From positions 1-26,916 of the IMG/VR virus record IMGVR_UViG_3300027784_000032: 26,916 nucleotides of DNA. One strand, 5' to 3'. This DNA comes from a virus. Below, one piece after another: positions 1 to 6,521 of this stretch. The notes under the pieces are model-generated. The model was not told the DNA's origin, did no database searches, and saw only the letters and a list, made by a program, of their open reading frames with translations. How positions within the stretch are numbered: position 1 is the first letter of the stretch; every line of letters starts with the position of its first letter. The translations under genes were made by a program, and so were the position numbers.

Positions 1-690
1 GAGGTATGCCACCGCTCGGGACTCGGCCTGGGAGCCGTCGATGTAGGCTAGCTTCATCCCAGGGTCAGCGATGAATACTGTCTTGACCCGCTCCGTGATA
101 TTCTGAAGGTTGGAGCCTCGGCCATAGGGGTCCTTCGATGAGGCCCAGCGGCCAGTCTTGGTCCCCGCCACCTTGAATGTAGCGTGGAATCGGTAGTCCT
201 TGATCTTCTTGGCCTGGAGAGCCTGGAGCAGCTTCTCCCGGTCCCGATACTCCAGAATCAACCGAGCCATAAACCCTTCGTGCATGTAAGGATCGAAGGA
301 TTCCAGTGTTTCCCGGTTGGAGGACTGGAGCTTGTGGCCCATGCTGTTAAACGCCTTGATGATTTTCTGCGGGGATGAAATGAGGATTTCTTCTCCCCAC
401 AGAGCCTCTGAGCATTGCCGGAATATCTCCGTCAGCCGTTCCATTTCTTCTTGAATGTGGCGCACCTTCTCCGGAACTAATGTTCCGTCGAGTCTGATCC
501 CCCGGAGGGACATTTCCAGACTCGGTTGTTGGAGAGCGCGCATAAAATTGTAGGTTATCCGGGAGTGCTTGTCAATGTTTTGGTACCGCTTACGGAGAAT
601 TTCAGCGGTGACACAGCAGTCTAACCCGTTGTAGACCTGGAAATTCTGTTCAGCGGAATTCGGCATCCCTTCTCGCGTGTTAATCCACAT
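1..690 (-). CDS. Family A DNA polymerase, polymerase-domain part (partial, runs off left edge)
   Basis: This is the template-directed DNA polymerase part of a PolI-like replicative enzyme. The 230 visible residues start MWINTREG. Residues 20-24 are YNGLD, which fits the Exo III motif (YxxxD) of PolI-type 3'-5' exonucleases. Residues 179-185 are TGRWASS, followed by SNLQNI, which matches the conserved TGRLSS...LQNIP stretch. Residues 215-225 are AYIDGSQAESR, which fits polymerase motif A (DYSQIELR) with D218 as the metal-binding aspartate. Motifs B and C lie beyond the window. I chose the ATG at 690 because AGGAGG sits 10 bases upstream, inside the end of the preceding gene; a second ATG at 666 is possible. 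The start overlaps the helix-turn-helix gene by 11 bases. Exo motifs I and II are in a different gene (1075-2211). The polymerase assignment is firm; the exact start is less so. Confidence 0.9.
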   Translation of the reverse strand, partial: MWINTREGMPNSAEQNFQVYNGLDCCVTAEILRKRYQNIDKHSRITYNFMRALQQPSLEMSLRGIRLDGTLVPEKVRHIQEEMERLTEIFRQCSEALWGEEILISSPQKIIKAFNSMGHKLQSSNRETLESFDPYMHEGFMARLILEYRDREKLLQALQAKKIKDYRFHATFKVAGTKTGRWASSKDPYGRGSNLQNITERVKTVFIADPGMKLAYIDGSQAESRAVAYL

Positions 691-1075
691 TCCAGCCGCG
701 CCTCCTATTCTCGGTATATCGGTGGTCCCCTTCCCTAATTACGTCCTCGATGGGCCAGCCCAGGGCAATTCTTTGCTTGACCGTGTTGTACGGGATTCCG
801 TACTTCTGGGAGATTTCCTTTCTGTTCAGGTACTCGCCGTTGACATCGTATTGGATTACGTCTCGACGGCGGTTAATCGCAGACTTCGGAAAGAGCCCCT
901 TGGCCTCCGGGCATTTCTTGATGAAGCACTTGATGCTTTCATGGCTCACCCCGAGGTGTTCTCCGGTTTCTACGATGGTGTAGCCTTTCTTGGCGTAGCC
1001 TCGGAGAACTTCCAGAGGACCAAGGTGCGGCCAATTGGCTCGGACCAGAATCTCGAAGGTCGTCTCCTTGGGCAT
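680..1075 (-). CDS. Small protein with two helix-turn-helix motifs, lying inside the split polymerase
   Basis: This 131-residue protein is probably DNA-binding. Residues about 31-53 (YTIVETGEHLGVSHESIK...) and 80-112 (YLNRKEISQKYGIPYNTVKQRI...GWPIEDVI) each look like a helix-turn-helix. The second resembles the DNA-recognition modules attached to phage HNH homing endonucleases, but no H-N-H, GIY-YIG or LAGLIDADG nuclease motif is present. The ATG shares one base with the stop of the upstream gene (TAATG), preceded by AAGGAG, so translation is probably coupled. Its end overlaps the polymerase start. The position, between the Exo II and Exo III motifs of one enzyme, suggests it arrived as an inserted gene or is the remnant of a homing endonuclease. 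That is inference; it could also be a polymerase accessory or regulatory factor. Confidence 0.75.
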   Translation of the reverse strand: MPKETTFEILVRANWPHLGPLEVLRGYAKKGYTIVETGEHLGVSHESIKCFIKKCPEAKGLFPKSAINRRRDVIQYDVNGEYLNRKEISQKYGIPYNTVKQRIALGWPIEDVIREGDHRYTENRRRGWNVD

Positions 1076-2211
1076 TACTCCAACTCCTTGTTGGTCTTTC
1101 CTTTCCGCATCAGCTTCCAGGCCGGCTCGTTGGTGAACATACTGCCCAGGGTCCCGAGGTCTGCCGGGAGTTCTGGCTGGAGCGCCCTGGAGAGGATCAG
1201 GGTGTCGTGGATATTCCCTTGGAGAGTGATTCCGAGTTGTTCGTAGAGCCAGAAGATGTCGTAGAGGCCATTCTGGAGGACCTTGGCCACGGCTGCATCC
1301 TGGCACATGACCTTGACCCATTCCCAGGCCCGGATTTCCTCTTCCTCAGACTGCCAGTAGGAGCCATTCTCTTGCCGGGTGTCCGTGAATGGAATGACCA
1401 GAGCATGGTTCTCGTCCGCGGAGAACCCCACGATGGAGATTAGCTGCTGGTCCGGGATCGTCTCGATGTCTACTCCCGAGTAGGTGGCCTGCTTGAAGTA
1501 TGTGTGGTAGAAGTCCTCGATGTCCTCCAGGGTTGGGTCGATGAGAATGTGGCGTTCAGGCCGGGAGATTGTCGGGTCGTCGGCCTGCTCGGCCACCTTC
1601 ATCATGTGCATCAGGCAGATGGGGCGCTCCTCGTAGTTCCGAAGAATAGCCGCCGGGTGGGTCATAGGAATGACCTTGTATCCCGGTGGGAGAGAGGACT
1701 CGGCTACGGTTCCCCGGATTTTGGTGATGCCAGTCTGGCCGAGCACTGCCCAGCAGGCTAGGTTCCCCATCGGGATAATGATATTGGGGTCAGTCTCCCG
1801 GATTTCGTCGGCCAGTTCCGGGAGCCGATAGAGAAACCGGGGCGGGAGGTAGGCCCCGGCGGTGCCGATGTGGGGCCAAGTATACTTGTCTGGCCAAGGA
1901 AACGCTGGGTATTGCTCCCGGAGAGTTTCCTTCCAGTCTTGGTACTGCTGGTCTACCTCCTTCTTCTTGTAGCAGAGGTCGGCCACCTTATTCGTCGGGC
2001 TGCGCCACGGGAGAACATTCGTCACCCGGACATGGTTCCGGGAAAGCCCGGCAATCTCCAGCCAGTCATTGAGTTCCTGGCCAGCCCCGCCGACGAAAGG
2101 AACCATCTTGTCTACCTCGGCCTTGGCCGGAGCCTCCCCGACGATCATAATGTCGGCATTCTTCGGGCCGCTCGGCGGCACCGGGATATTGTTGACTGGT
2201 TCGTGTGCCAT
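1075..2211 (-). CDS. Uracil-DNA-glycosylase-like domain fused to the N-terminal part of a PolI-type 3'-5' exonuclease
   Basis: This 378-residue protein has two domains. Residues 20-205 look like the uracil-DNA glycosylase superfamily: GEAPAKAE (25-32), then PFVGGAGQEL, TNVLPWRSP (64-72), a G...GITKIRG stretch and IPMTHPAAIL (181-190). No CxxC pair of the family 4 iron-sulphur type is visible at the N-terminus. Residues 243-378 are the front of a proofreading exonuclease: Exo I VDIE (D248, E250) and Exo II NGLYD (N314, D318). The protein stops at residue 378, before the Exo III YxxxD motif, which lies in the polymerase gene two genes downstream. From memory, SPO1-like phage polymerases also carry a UDG-like domain at the N-terminus, so the fusion order has precedent; the break does not in my knowledge. 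GGAGGGATA precedes the ATG. Whether the UDG domain is catalytic is unknown. Confidence 0.85.
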   Translation of the reverse strand: MAHEPVNNIPVPPSGPKNADIMIVGEAPAKAEVDKMVPFVGGAGQELNDWLEIAGLSRNHVRVTNVLPWRSPTNKVADLCYKKKEVDQQYQDWKETLREQYPAFPWPDKYTWPHIGTAGAYLPPRFLYRLPELADEIRETDPNIIIPMGNLACWAVLGQTGITKIRGTVAESSLPPGYKVIPMTHPAAILRNYEERPICLMHMMKVAEQADDPTISRPERHILIDPTLEDIEDFYHTYFKQATYSGVDIETIPDQQLISIVGFSADENHALVIPFTDTRQENGSYWQSEEEEIRAWEWVKVMCQDAAVAKVLQNGLYDIFWLYEQLGITLQGNIHDTLILSRALQPELPADLGTLGSMFTNEPAWKLMRKGKTNKELE

Positions 2212-2330
2212 TATCCCTCCACAACAACATGCTGGCAGAGGTGGTACTCTCCGACTACGAACAGGAAAATCCCCAGGAGAACCCCAAAGGCGATTCCAGA
2301 GACGAATGCCCAGATTTGTGCAGTGTTCAT
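2211..2330 (-). CDS. 39-residue single-span membrane protein
   Basis: This is a very small gene: a short polar N-terminus (MNTAQIW), one hydrophobic segment at residues about 8-27 (AFVSGIAFGVLLGIFLFVVG) and a short tail EYHLCQHVVVEG. It is probably a single-span inner-membrane peptide. The start is well supported: GGAGGAGCC directly precedes the ATG. The stop overlaps the UDG-exonuclease start as TAATG, so it is translationally coupled to the polymerase genes. It is the first gene after a terminator hairpin. I do not recognise a family. Single-span phage peptides can be holin-like, superinfection-exclusion or membrane-anchoring factors, but a place inside a replication operon does not favour lysis. 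Confidence 0.6.
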   Translation of the reverse strand: MNTAQIWAFVSGIAFGVLLGIFLFVVGEYHLCQHVVVEG

Positions 2331-2340
2331 GGCTCCTCCA

Positions 2341-2367
2341 AAGAAAGAGGGGGCCGAAGCCCCCTCG
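2341..2367 (-). terminator. Intrinsic terminator after the ssDNA-binding-like gene
   Basis: On the minus strand an 8-bp stem (GAGGGGGC / GCCCCCTC, positions 2367-2348) closes a TTCG tetraloop and is followed by TTTCTTT. It lies just past the stop at 2386 and before the small membrane protein gene, so it should reduce read-through into the polymerase genes. Confidence 0.75.
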
Positions 2368-2385
2368 AAGTGGAGAATGGTGGGT

Positions 2386-2826
2386 TCAGTCGTCCAGCGG
2401 CATGAACTGGTCCACCGGCGGGTTGTAGGTGCCGCCGGAGCCATCGTTCATCACCTGGACCGAGACGTAGCCCTTGATCTGGGCACCTTGGGCTTGGGGG
2501 ATAAGCTCCTTGAGAGACTTGCCGGAGGTGTCCAGGCCGACAGTCTCCAGGAATTGCTTGACCCGGAACAGGGCGGCAGGAGAGAGGTAGAACCGCAGAC
2601 GGAGATTCTTCTCCCGCCAGTTCTGGAACTCCTCCAACTCCTCCGTGTCCACGTCCTCGTCATGGTCCACCGGGACCGCCGAGTATTCGACGTAGGGAGT
2701 CTTCTTCTGGGAGGACTCCCCGAAGGAGTGCTGCCCGATCTGGAGAACATACGTTCCGGCAGGCAGAGCCTTCGGCGGCTCGATGGAGTCAGCGGAGGTT
2801 TCGAGAAGGGAGTCAAGATCAGCCAT
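2386..2826 (-). CDS. Putative ssDNA-binding protein, partner of the Sak4-like ATPase
   Basis: This 146-residue protein reads MADLDSLLET..., with a compact beta-rich middle (GTYVLQIGQHSF...TPYVEYSAVPVDHD) and an acidic end DQFMPLDD. Small proteins of this general layout often sit beside Sak4-type RecA-like recombinases in phages and bind single-stranded DNA. The acidic C-terminal tip resembles the partner-binding tips of SSB proteins. I infer the role from the neighbour and the tail; I see no definite OB-fold signature. AAGGAGG precedes the ATG, and the gene follows the ATPase after 10 bases, so the two are co-transcribed. Alternative: a conserved phage replication protein of another fold. Confidence 0.5.
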   Translation of the reverse strand: MADLDSLLETSADSIEPPKALPAGTYVLQIGQHSFGESSQKKTPYVEYSAVPVDHDEDVDTEELEEFQNWREKNLRLRFYLSPAALFRVKQFLETVGLDTSGKSLKELIPQAQGAQIKGYVSVQVMNDGSGGTYNPPVDQFMPLDD

Positions 2827-2836
2827 GATGGCCTCC

Positions 2837-3661
2837 TTACTTATTGCGAATGGCTTGGAATACCTTGGAGAGTGCAGTCTCCAAGTCCAGTTCGGCTTCC
2901 AGATTCTTGGGAGCCGTATTCTTCAAGCCGACGAATGAATCGGGTACCGTCCGGATTACTCGCCGGGCCTTGGAGCCTGAGCCCTGGATTTTGGACATCA
3001 GGACCGTGTTGAAGAATTTGTTGACTTCCGGCGGGAGGGCCTTCCCAAGTGTCTCTGCGAAGCCACGGGTCGGGGTAGTCTCGTCGTCCTCCCCGACATA
3101 CCGGATGTGAGCAGTGCAGATTACGTTGCACTGGACATCCGCAGAATACAGGGCGTTGAGCAGGCCGTTGACTAGGCGCTGGCCCTCGCCCCAATCCTGA
3201 ATTTGGGGTTGGTCCCCAAGTCTTCCCACGTTGTGTAGGTGGAAGTTCATCGCCGCCTTGGAGGCGAAGGATAGGGAGTCAATCACCAGAACGGTGTCTG
3301 GCCCCCAATCGTACATGCCTCCGAGGTCTTGCTCGTTTCCCTCGTCGTCTTGCTCCTTCCAAGACTTGAGCGCGGAGATTCCCTGCTTCCAGGCTTTGGG
3401 TCGCCCGGAGGGGATCATCTTCCCGGCTTGGTTAGGCTGCCAAGCATCGGTGAAGGTCTTAAACCAGACCCTATTCTGGGCGTCCGGGTCGTCCGACAGC
3501 AGGCTGGCCACAATGTCCAGCCCGTTGTCGAAGTCGAAGATCATCAGGTTGTAGCCGTCCCGAGCCAGACTGGCCAAGGAGGCAGTCTTACCTGTCCCGG
3601 AATCTCCCAGGAGCAGACCCTTGACGGTCTTGGCAGAATGGTGGTTTGACAGTGATGGCAT
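2837..3661 (-). CDS. Sak4-like RecA-family ATPase (phage recombinase)
   Basis: This 274-residue P-loop ATPase has Walker A GDSGTGKT at residues 19-26 and Walker B VLVIDSLS at 124-131. An ICTAHIRYV stretch later fits the beta strand after Walker B that carries a sensor position in RecA-like folds. Small RecA-core proteins of this kind in phages (Sak4 group) promote single-strand annealing or strand exchange together with an SSB, and the next gene downstream is a candidate SSB. Start: AGGAGGCACC immediately before the ATG. It has its own near-consensus promoter at 3686-3714, so it heads the recombination and polymerase transcription unit. The ATPase class is clear; the Sak4 assignment comes from size and context. 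Confidence 0.8.
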   Translation of the reverse strand: MPSLSNHHSAKTVKGLLLGDSGTGKTASLASLARDGYNLMIFDFDNGLDIVASLLSDDPDAQNRVWFKTFTDAWQPNQAGKMIPSGRPKAWKQGISALKSWKEQDDEGNEQDLGGMYDWGPDTVLVIDSLSFASKAAMNFHLHNVGRLGDQPQIQDWGEGQRLVNGLLNALYSADVQCNVICTAHIRYVGEDDETTPTRGFAETLGKALPPEVNKFFNTVLMSKIQGSGSKARRVIRTVPDSFVGLKNTAPKNLEAELDLETALSKVFQAIRNK

Positions 3662-3685
3662 GGTGCCTCCTCTATTGCCCCGACC

Positions 3686-3714
3686 AATATACTATAGTCA
3701 GGCGCAGATGTCAA
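3686..3714 (-). promoter_or_regulatory. Sigma70-like promoter of the recombinase operon
   Basis: On the minus strand TTGACA (3714-3709) is followed after 17 bases by TATATT (3691-3686). The -35 is consensus and the -10 matches 5 of 6. The predicted transcript starts near 3679, about 18 bases before the ATG of the ATPase gene. The -35 overlaps the stop codon of the upstream gene. Confidence 0.8.
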
Positions 3715-4079
3715 TGATCGTTCGCAGAATCCTTCCTCATCGAAGACATTGCCTTCTCCATTTGTTCCGCTGTCTTCTGGATCAGCGTGTGGATATTCTC
3801 CGACTTGGTCAGGTCGTACTGACCCATTTCCCCGAGGGATGCCTCCAGCATGGCATGGAGGATCATGGAGTCGATACCGGAGACTAGGATACCCAGGTCT
3901 TGGTCATAAAGGTGCTGGTTCTCCTGCTTAATGCTCTCCGTGATGATAGACTGAATCTTCGCCACGATTGCGAAGTAAGTCTGGATTGATTCCACCGAGT
4001 CCTGGGGGACGTCTTCCATGAGGCTGTAAGAATCCAGGACCGGAATCTTGATGGCTCCGTCTTGGCCTTTCTCAGTCAT
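3711..4079 (-). CDS. Protein of unknown function (122 residues) between recombinase and nuclease
   Basis: I do not recognise this protein. It is mostly helical by eye, with a polar start (MTEKGQDGAIKIPVLDSYS) and a helical stretch of alternating hydrophobic residues (VESIQTYFAIVAKIQSIITESIK) that may mediate oligomerisation. There is no cysteine and no membrane segment. I chose the internal ATG at 4079 because AGGAGGTAGC precedes it; an ORF extension further upstream overlaps the nuclease gene and has no ribosome binding site. It starts 1 base past the stop of the Cas4-like gene, so the two are probably coupled, and it may serve recombination or replication. Confidence 0.65.
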   Translation of the reverse strand: MTEKGQDGAIKIPVLDSYSLMEDVPQDSVESIQTYFAIVAKIQSIITESIKQENQHLYDQDLGILVSGIDSMILHAMLEASLGEMGQYDLTKSENIHTLIQKTAEQMEKAMSSMRKDSANDH

Positions 4080-4080
4080 G

Positions 4081-5106
4081 CTACCTCCTGTCGAGAGGGT
4101 TCCACTGGAAGTCCGGGAATTGAGCCAAGTATTGTTCCCGGACGGCGGGGTCCTTGGAGCAGATGGACCGGAATGGACAGCCGCCATAAAGGTCGCAAGC
4201 CTTGTCGTTCATCGGCCAGTGGTCCATCTTGGCGTAGAGTTCGGCGTGGAATACCCAGACCTTCAAGTCTTCCAGAAACTCGCTGATCTGGGCCGGAGTC
4301 CGGGGAGCATACCCCCGGCTGAACCGGGTGAACTGCACCGCCTTCTGGATGCCGTCGATAATGACTCCCGCTGCTGGCCGATCCAAGACTAGCTGGCTGG
4401 CCAGGGCATACAGCGACACCTGATTGTCCGGGGAGAACTTGTCAAAGAAGGACTGGTAGAGCTGCTGCTTGGAAGTCTTCCGGTCCATGATCCAGAGTTG
4501 TATGCCATCCGTGACCACCCGGTCGATGTGGCCGGAGAGGAGAATTTCCTCTCCGTCCTGAGTCTCGATCCCGGTGGGGGATGTGAAGGAGAGTTCTACC
4601 GCGGTCTTGCCGTTTGGGAGGACGTAGGTTTCCAGGGGGTCATTCTGGTATTGCTCCGTGTACCAGACGATGGCTCGGGCTAGGGCTTCTGGCGAATGGT
4701 AGGAGTCCAGTTCGTAGAAGCGCCAGACCTCGACCTCGTCATGGCCCAGGCAGTCTTCATCCCGCTGGGTGTAGCACTCCCGGCAGTATTCTTCGTCCGG
4801 GTGGTAGATGTGGCCGCAATGGGTGCATTCCACCCGTTCCTCCCGGTAGCCTAGCTGGAGCAAGCCTTCCCGGAGGGCAATCTTCTGAGCCTCGTCATGT
4901 GACAGGCCCTCGATTCTCCGGGCGTCGTAGACCTCCAGGGCATGATGGATGGCGATGCCGAAGACCAGGGCTTGCTTGGCTCCGGGAGCATCCTTGCCAC
5001 GGATCATCTTGTAGTAGTACAGTGTGGGACAGGTCTTGAGCCAGCCAAGACTGGTGGAATCCCAGACTGTCTGGAGATTGGGGATGTGCCCTGAGAACGG
5101 GGACAT
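4081..5106 (-). CDS. Cas4/RecB-like PD-(D/E)XK nuclease with a zinc-ribbon insertion
   Basis: This 341-residue protein has the hallmarks of a Cas4/AddB-type 5' exonuclease: AIHHALE (residues 52-58), acidic residues ending in GHIDRV (D195), and the core D208-R-K210 in IMDRKTS. One cysteine near the start (C26) and three near the end (C304, C310, C316 in CDLYGGCPFRSIC) fit the iron-sulphur cluster of this family. An extra module at residues 94-111 (CTHCG...CRECY) looks like a zinc ribbon, which is not part of the minimal Cas4 fold. The start at 5106 is preceded by GAGGAGGCACCGCT. In this setting it probably resects DNA ends for the Sak4-like recombinase. There are no Cas genes nearby. Confidence 0.8.
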   Translation of the reverse strand: MSPFSGHIPNLQTVWDSTSLGWLKTCPTLYYYKMIRGKDAPGAKQALVFGIAIHHALEVYDARRIEGLSHDEAQKIALREGLLQLGYREERVECTHCGHIYHPDEEYCRECYTQRDEDCLGHDEVEVWRFYELDSYHSPEALARAIVWYTEQYQNDPLETYVLPNGKTAVELSFTSPTGIETQDGEEILLSGHIDRVVTDGIQLWIMDRKTSKQQLYQSFFDKFSPDNQVSLYALASQLVLDRPAAGVIIDGIQKAVQFTRFSRGYAPRTPAQISEFLEDLKVWVFHAELYAKMDHWPMNDKACDLYGGCPFRSICSKDPAVREQYLAQFPDFQWNPLDRR

Positions 5107-5128
5107 AGCGGTGCCTCCTCTCCGCTGG

Positions 5129-5407
5129 TCAGATTTGGATGTCGTCGAGATCGATGTCGTCGATGCTGGGCTGGGCTCCTCCCTTCTTAGTCTGCCGATG
5201 ATTCTGCTTGGTCCCCTTCTTCTGAGCCTTCTTCTCATTCTGCATCCAGCGTTGGCGGTGCTGTCTCATTTCCCTGACAATGGCCGAGAGTTCCTGATCG
5301 GTCAGGCTCAGAGGGTCCCGAGCAAAGAGTTCTGAAAGGTCCTGGTGGTCAGAGAACTCTGCCAGGGGATTCTCGTCTGCGTTCTGGGAGAAGTCTTGGT
5401 TGTCCAT
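5129..5407 (-). CDS. Small early protein with acidic C-terminal tail IDDIDLDDIQI
   Basis: I do not recognise the family of this 92-residue protein. An acidic N-terminal half (MDNQDFSQNADENPLAEF...) leads into a basic helix (REMRQHRQRWMQNEKKAQKKGTK) and then a strongly acidic, hydrophobic tail PSIDDIDLDDIQI. The same kind of tail closes several other leftward proteins in this window (6020-6487, 6591-7157, 13075-13674). The ribosome binding site is the recurrent TGAGGAGGCACC directly before the ATG. It precedes the nuclease gene by 22 bases. A basic nucleic-acid-binding body plus an acidic protein-docking tail is a reasonable reading, but it is inference. Confidence 0.7.
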   Translation of the reverse strand: MDNQDFSQNADENPLAEFSDHQDLSELFARDPLSLTDQELSAIVREMRQHRQRWMQNEKKAQKKGTKQNHRQTKKGGAQPSIDDIDLDDIQI

Positions 5408-5447
5408 GGTGCCTCCTCAGCCTAGCCATTCAATGGTTTGCCGCTCA

Positions 5448-5675
5448 TTAGTCGTCGGGGTCCAGGTCGTCGAGGAAATTGGGAGTGTTCTCCCGCATGA
5501 TCTCGACTTGGCTCCGGCGGTCGATCCCGGCCTGTCTGTCCAGCATTTCAAGATGCTGGCGGACGAGGTTCCGGATGACCTTCTGGTATCCCACGTCCGT
5601 GTAGTATTCTCCGAGGCGTTCCTTGTCTCCCTCGAAGAGCCGGAGGGTGACTTTTTCAATCTCGGTGCTGCTCAT
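5448..5675 (-). CDS. Small ribbon-helix-helix-like protein, candidate regulator
   Basis: This 75-residue protein starts MSSTEIEKVTLRLFEGDKE, then has two helices (RLGEYYTDVG and QKVIRNLVRQHLEML). The pattern of a short strand with alternating hydrophobic residues followed by two helices resembles Arc/MetJ-type ribbon-helix-helix DNA-binding proteins, which act as dimers. The C-terminus NFLDDLDPDD is acidic. CGGAGGAAGTCT precedes the ATG, and the start overlaps the previous gene by 20 bases. It is one of the few plausible transcription regulators here and a candidate to bind the repeated sites near 11.49, 13.76 and 13.80 kb. That link is speculative. Confidence 0.6.
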   Translation of the reverse strand: MSSTEIEKVTLRLFEGDKERLGEYYTDVGYQKVIRNLVRQHLEMLDRQAGIDRRSQVEIMRENTPNFLDDLDPDD

Positions 5676-5868
5676 AGACTTCCTCCGGGATCAGCCAGAT
5701 TTCATTCTCCCCCATCTGCACCGTCCGGAGGTTCTGCCCGAGGCCGTATTTCTTCCGGACGGTGGACACGCGGGTTCTGGCGCTATGGGGGTTGTTTGTC
5801 CATACTTTAAGGCCCAGGGGTTCTTTGTCCGCCTGGGCCAGCAAGTCTGCGACCTCTTGCTCTTTCAT
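5656..5868 (-). CDS. Small phage protein of unknown function (70 residues)
   Basis: The start MKEQEVADLLAQADKE is helical. The middle (VWTNNPHSARTRVSTVRKKYG) is rich in basic and small polar residues, and the end is ENEIWLIPEEVYEQ. The shape suggests a small winged-helix or other DNA-binding domain, but I cannot place it. I chose the ATG at 5868 because AAAGGAGGGCAGG precedes it; the longer ORF upstream runs through a terminator hairpin and is not credible. It overlaps the ribbon-helix-helix-like gene by 20 bases, which suggests coupled translation. Confidence 0.6.
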   Translation of the reverse strand: MKEQEVADLLAQADKEPLGLKVWTNNPHSARTRVSTVRKKYGLGQNLRTVQMGENEIWLIPEEVYEQHRD

Positions 5869-5898
5869 CCTGCCCTCCTTTGGGGAGGACCCGGTGGT

Positions 5899-5913
5899 TG
5901 AGGAGGCACCGCC
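5899..5913 (+). other. Orphan copy of the phage's stereotyped ribosome-binding leader, in inverted orientation
   Basis: The plus strand reads TGAGGAGGCACCGCC, the leader found before many leftward genes here, but it points rightward and is not followed by a start codon or an open frame of note. It lies in the roughly 110-base gap between the terminator at 5981-6006 and the gene starting at 5868. Confidence 0.4.
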
Positions 5914-5980
5914 GCGCACAGACTGGCCGAGGGGACAGGGCTGCCGTGCGCTATTTGGTGGGACCACCGGGCCCTCTCCG

Positions 5981-6006
5981 AAGAAGGGCGGGGCCGGAGC
6001 CCCGCC
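5981..6006 (-). terminator. Intrinsic terminator after the 155-residue protein
   Basis: On the minus strand an 8-bp GC stem (GGCGGGGC / GCCCCGCC) closes a TCCG loop and is followed by CTTCTT. It lies just beyond the stop at 6020. The T-tract is short, so termination may be partial. Confidence 0.7.
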
Positions 6007-6019
6007 ATTCTGGGCCGTG

Positions 6020-6487
6020 TTAGATGTCCAGGTCCTCGACCAGGGAAGCGCGCTGCTCGACATTCTGGCGAGCCTGCTCCCGGATCTTCGGATTCTTCTG
6101 GAGCACCTGCTTGGCCAGTTCCGTAATCTTCCGGTCCTTGACCTCGGACAGATTGTAGCCCTTGGCCTTGAGTTGGTCCCGGACGATGCCACGGCTGATG
6201 TTCATGGCCTCAGTCTCCACCGGATCGCTCGGACGACCGGCGCTGGACTGGCCGAACTCGAACTCCCGAGCCGCCTGCTCGACAGTCTTCTTAATCTCGT
6301 CCGAGGAAGCCCCGTTCTCGACAAGCTGCTTGATCTTCCCGCCGACGCGACCGCGGACAGCATCCACGAAGTGAGCGTTCAGCGCTTCGGCCTCATGCTC
6401 ATTCAGGGTGTGGCCCTGCTGGTAGAAGATCGGGACCTGCACCTCAGTCTTGTGCATCGTGACGTTCTTGGTTCCGATGGGTTCCAT
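6020..6487 (-). CDS. Early protein of unknown function with acidic tail VEDLDI (155 residues)
   Basis: I do not recognise the family. The sequence is mainly helical: an N-terminal segment (MEPIGTKNVTMHKTEVQVPIFYQQG), a long charged helical core (EHEAEALNAHFVDAVRGRVGGKIKQLV...) and a basic helical region before the end RASLVEDLDI. The tail resembles those of the proteins at 5129-5407 and 6591-7157. CGGAGGTAGAATC precedes the ATG. It has its own promoter (6548-6576), a leader hairpin (6522-6536) and its own terminator (5981-6006), so it is a single-gene transcript, which suggests a product needed in large amounts. Confidence 0.7.
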   Translation of the reverse strand: MEPIGTKNVTMHKTEVQVPIFYQQGHTLNEHEAEALNAHFVDAVRGRVGGKIKQLVENGASSDEIKKTVEQAAREFEFGQSSAGRPSDPVETEAMNISRGIVRDQLKAKGYNLSEVKDRKITELAKQVLQKNPKIREQARQNVEQRASLVEDLDI

Positions 6488-6521
6488 GATTCTACCTCCG
6501 AATCAGTCTTCTAGGTGTAGG

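Noticed and set aside
680-1075. A group I intron in the polymerase gene
   Set aside because: The ORF fills nearly the whole insertion, the downstream half has its own AGGAGG, and I see no intron core. It is not excluded by sequence alone.
680-1075. An intein in the polymerase
   Set aside because: The frames are closed by a stop (TAATG) and the inserted sequence has no splicing-block residues (Cys/Ser start, HN end).
1870-3012. A 380-codon open frame on the plus strand across the early genes
   Set aside because: It crosses three well-supported leftward genes and a terminator, and its sequence has no protein-like pattern.
4081-5106. A CRISPR-Cas locus because of the Cas4-like protein
   Set aside because: No repeat-spacer array or other Cas gene is visible. 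Cas4-like nucleases are common in phages without CRISPR.
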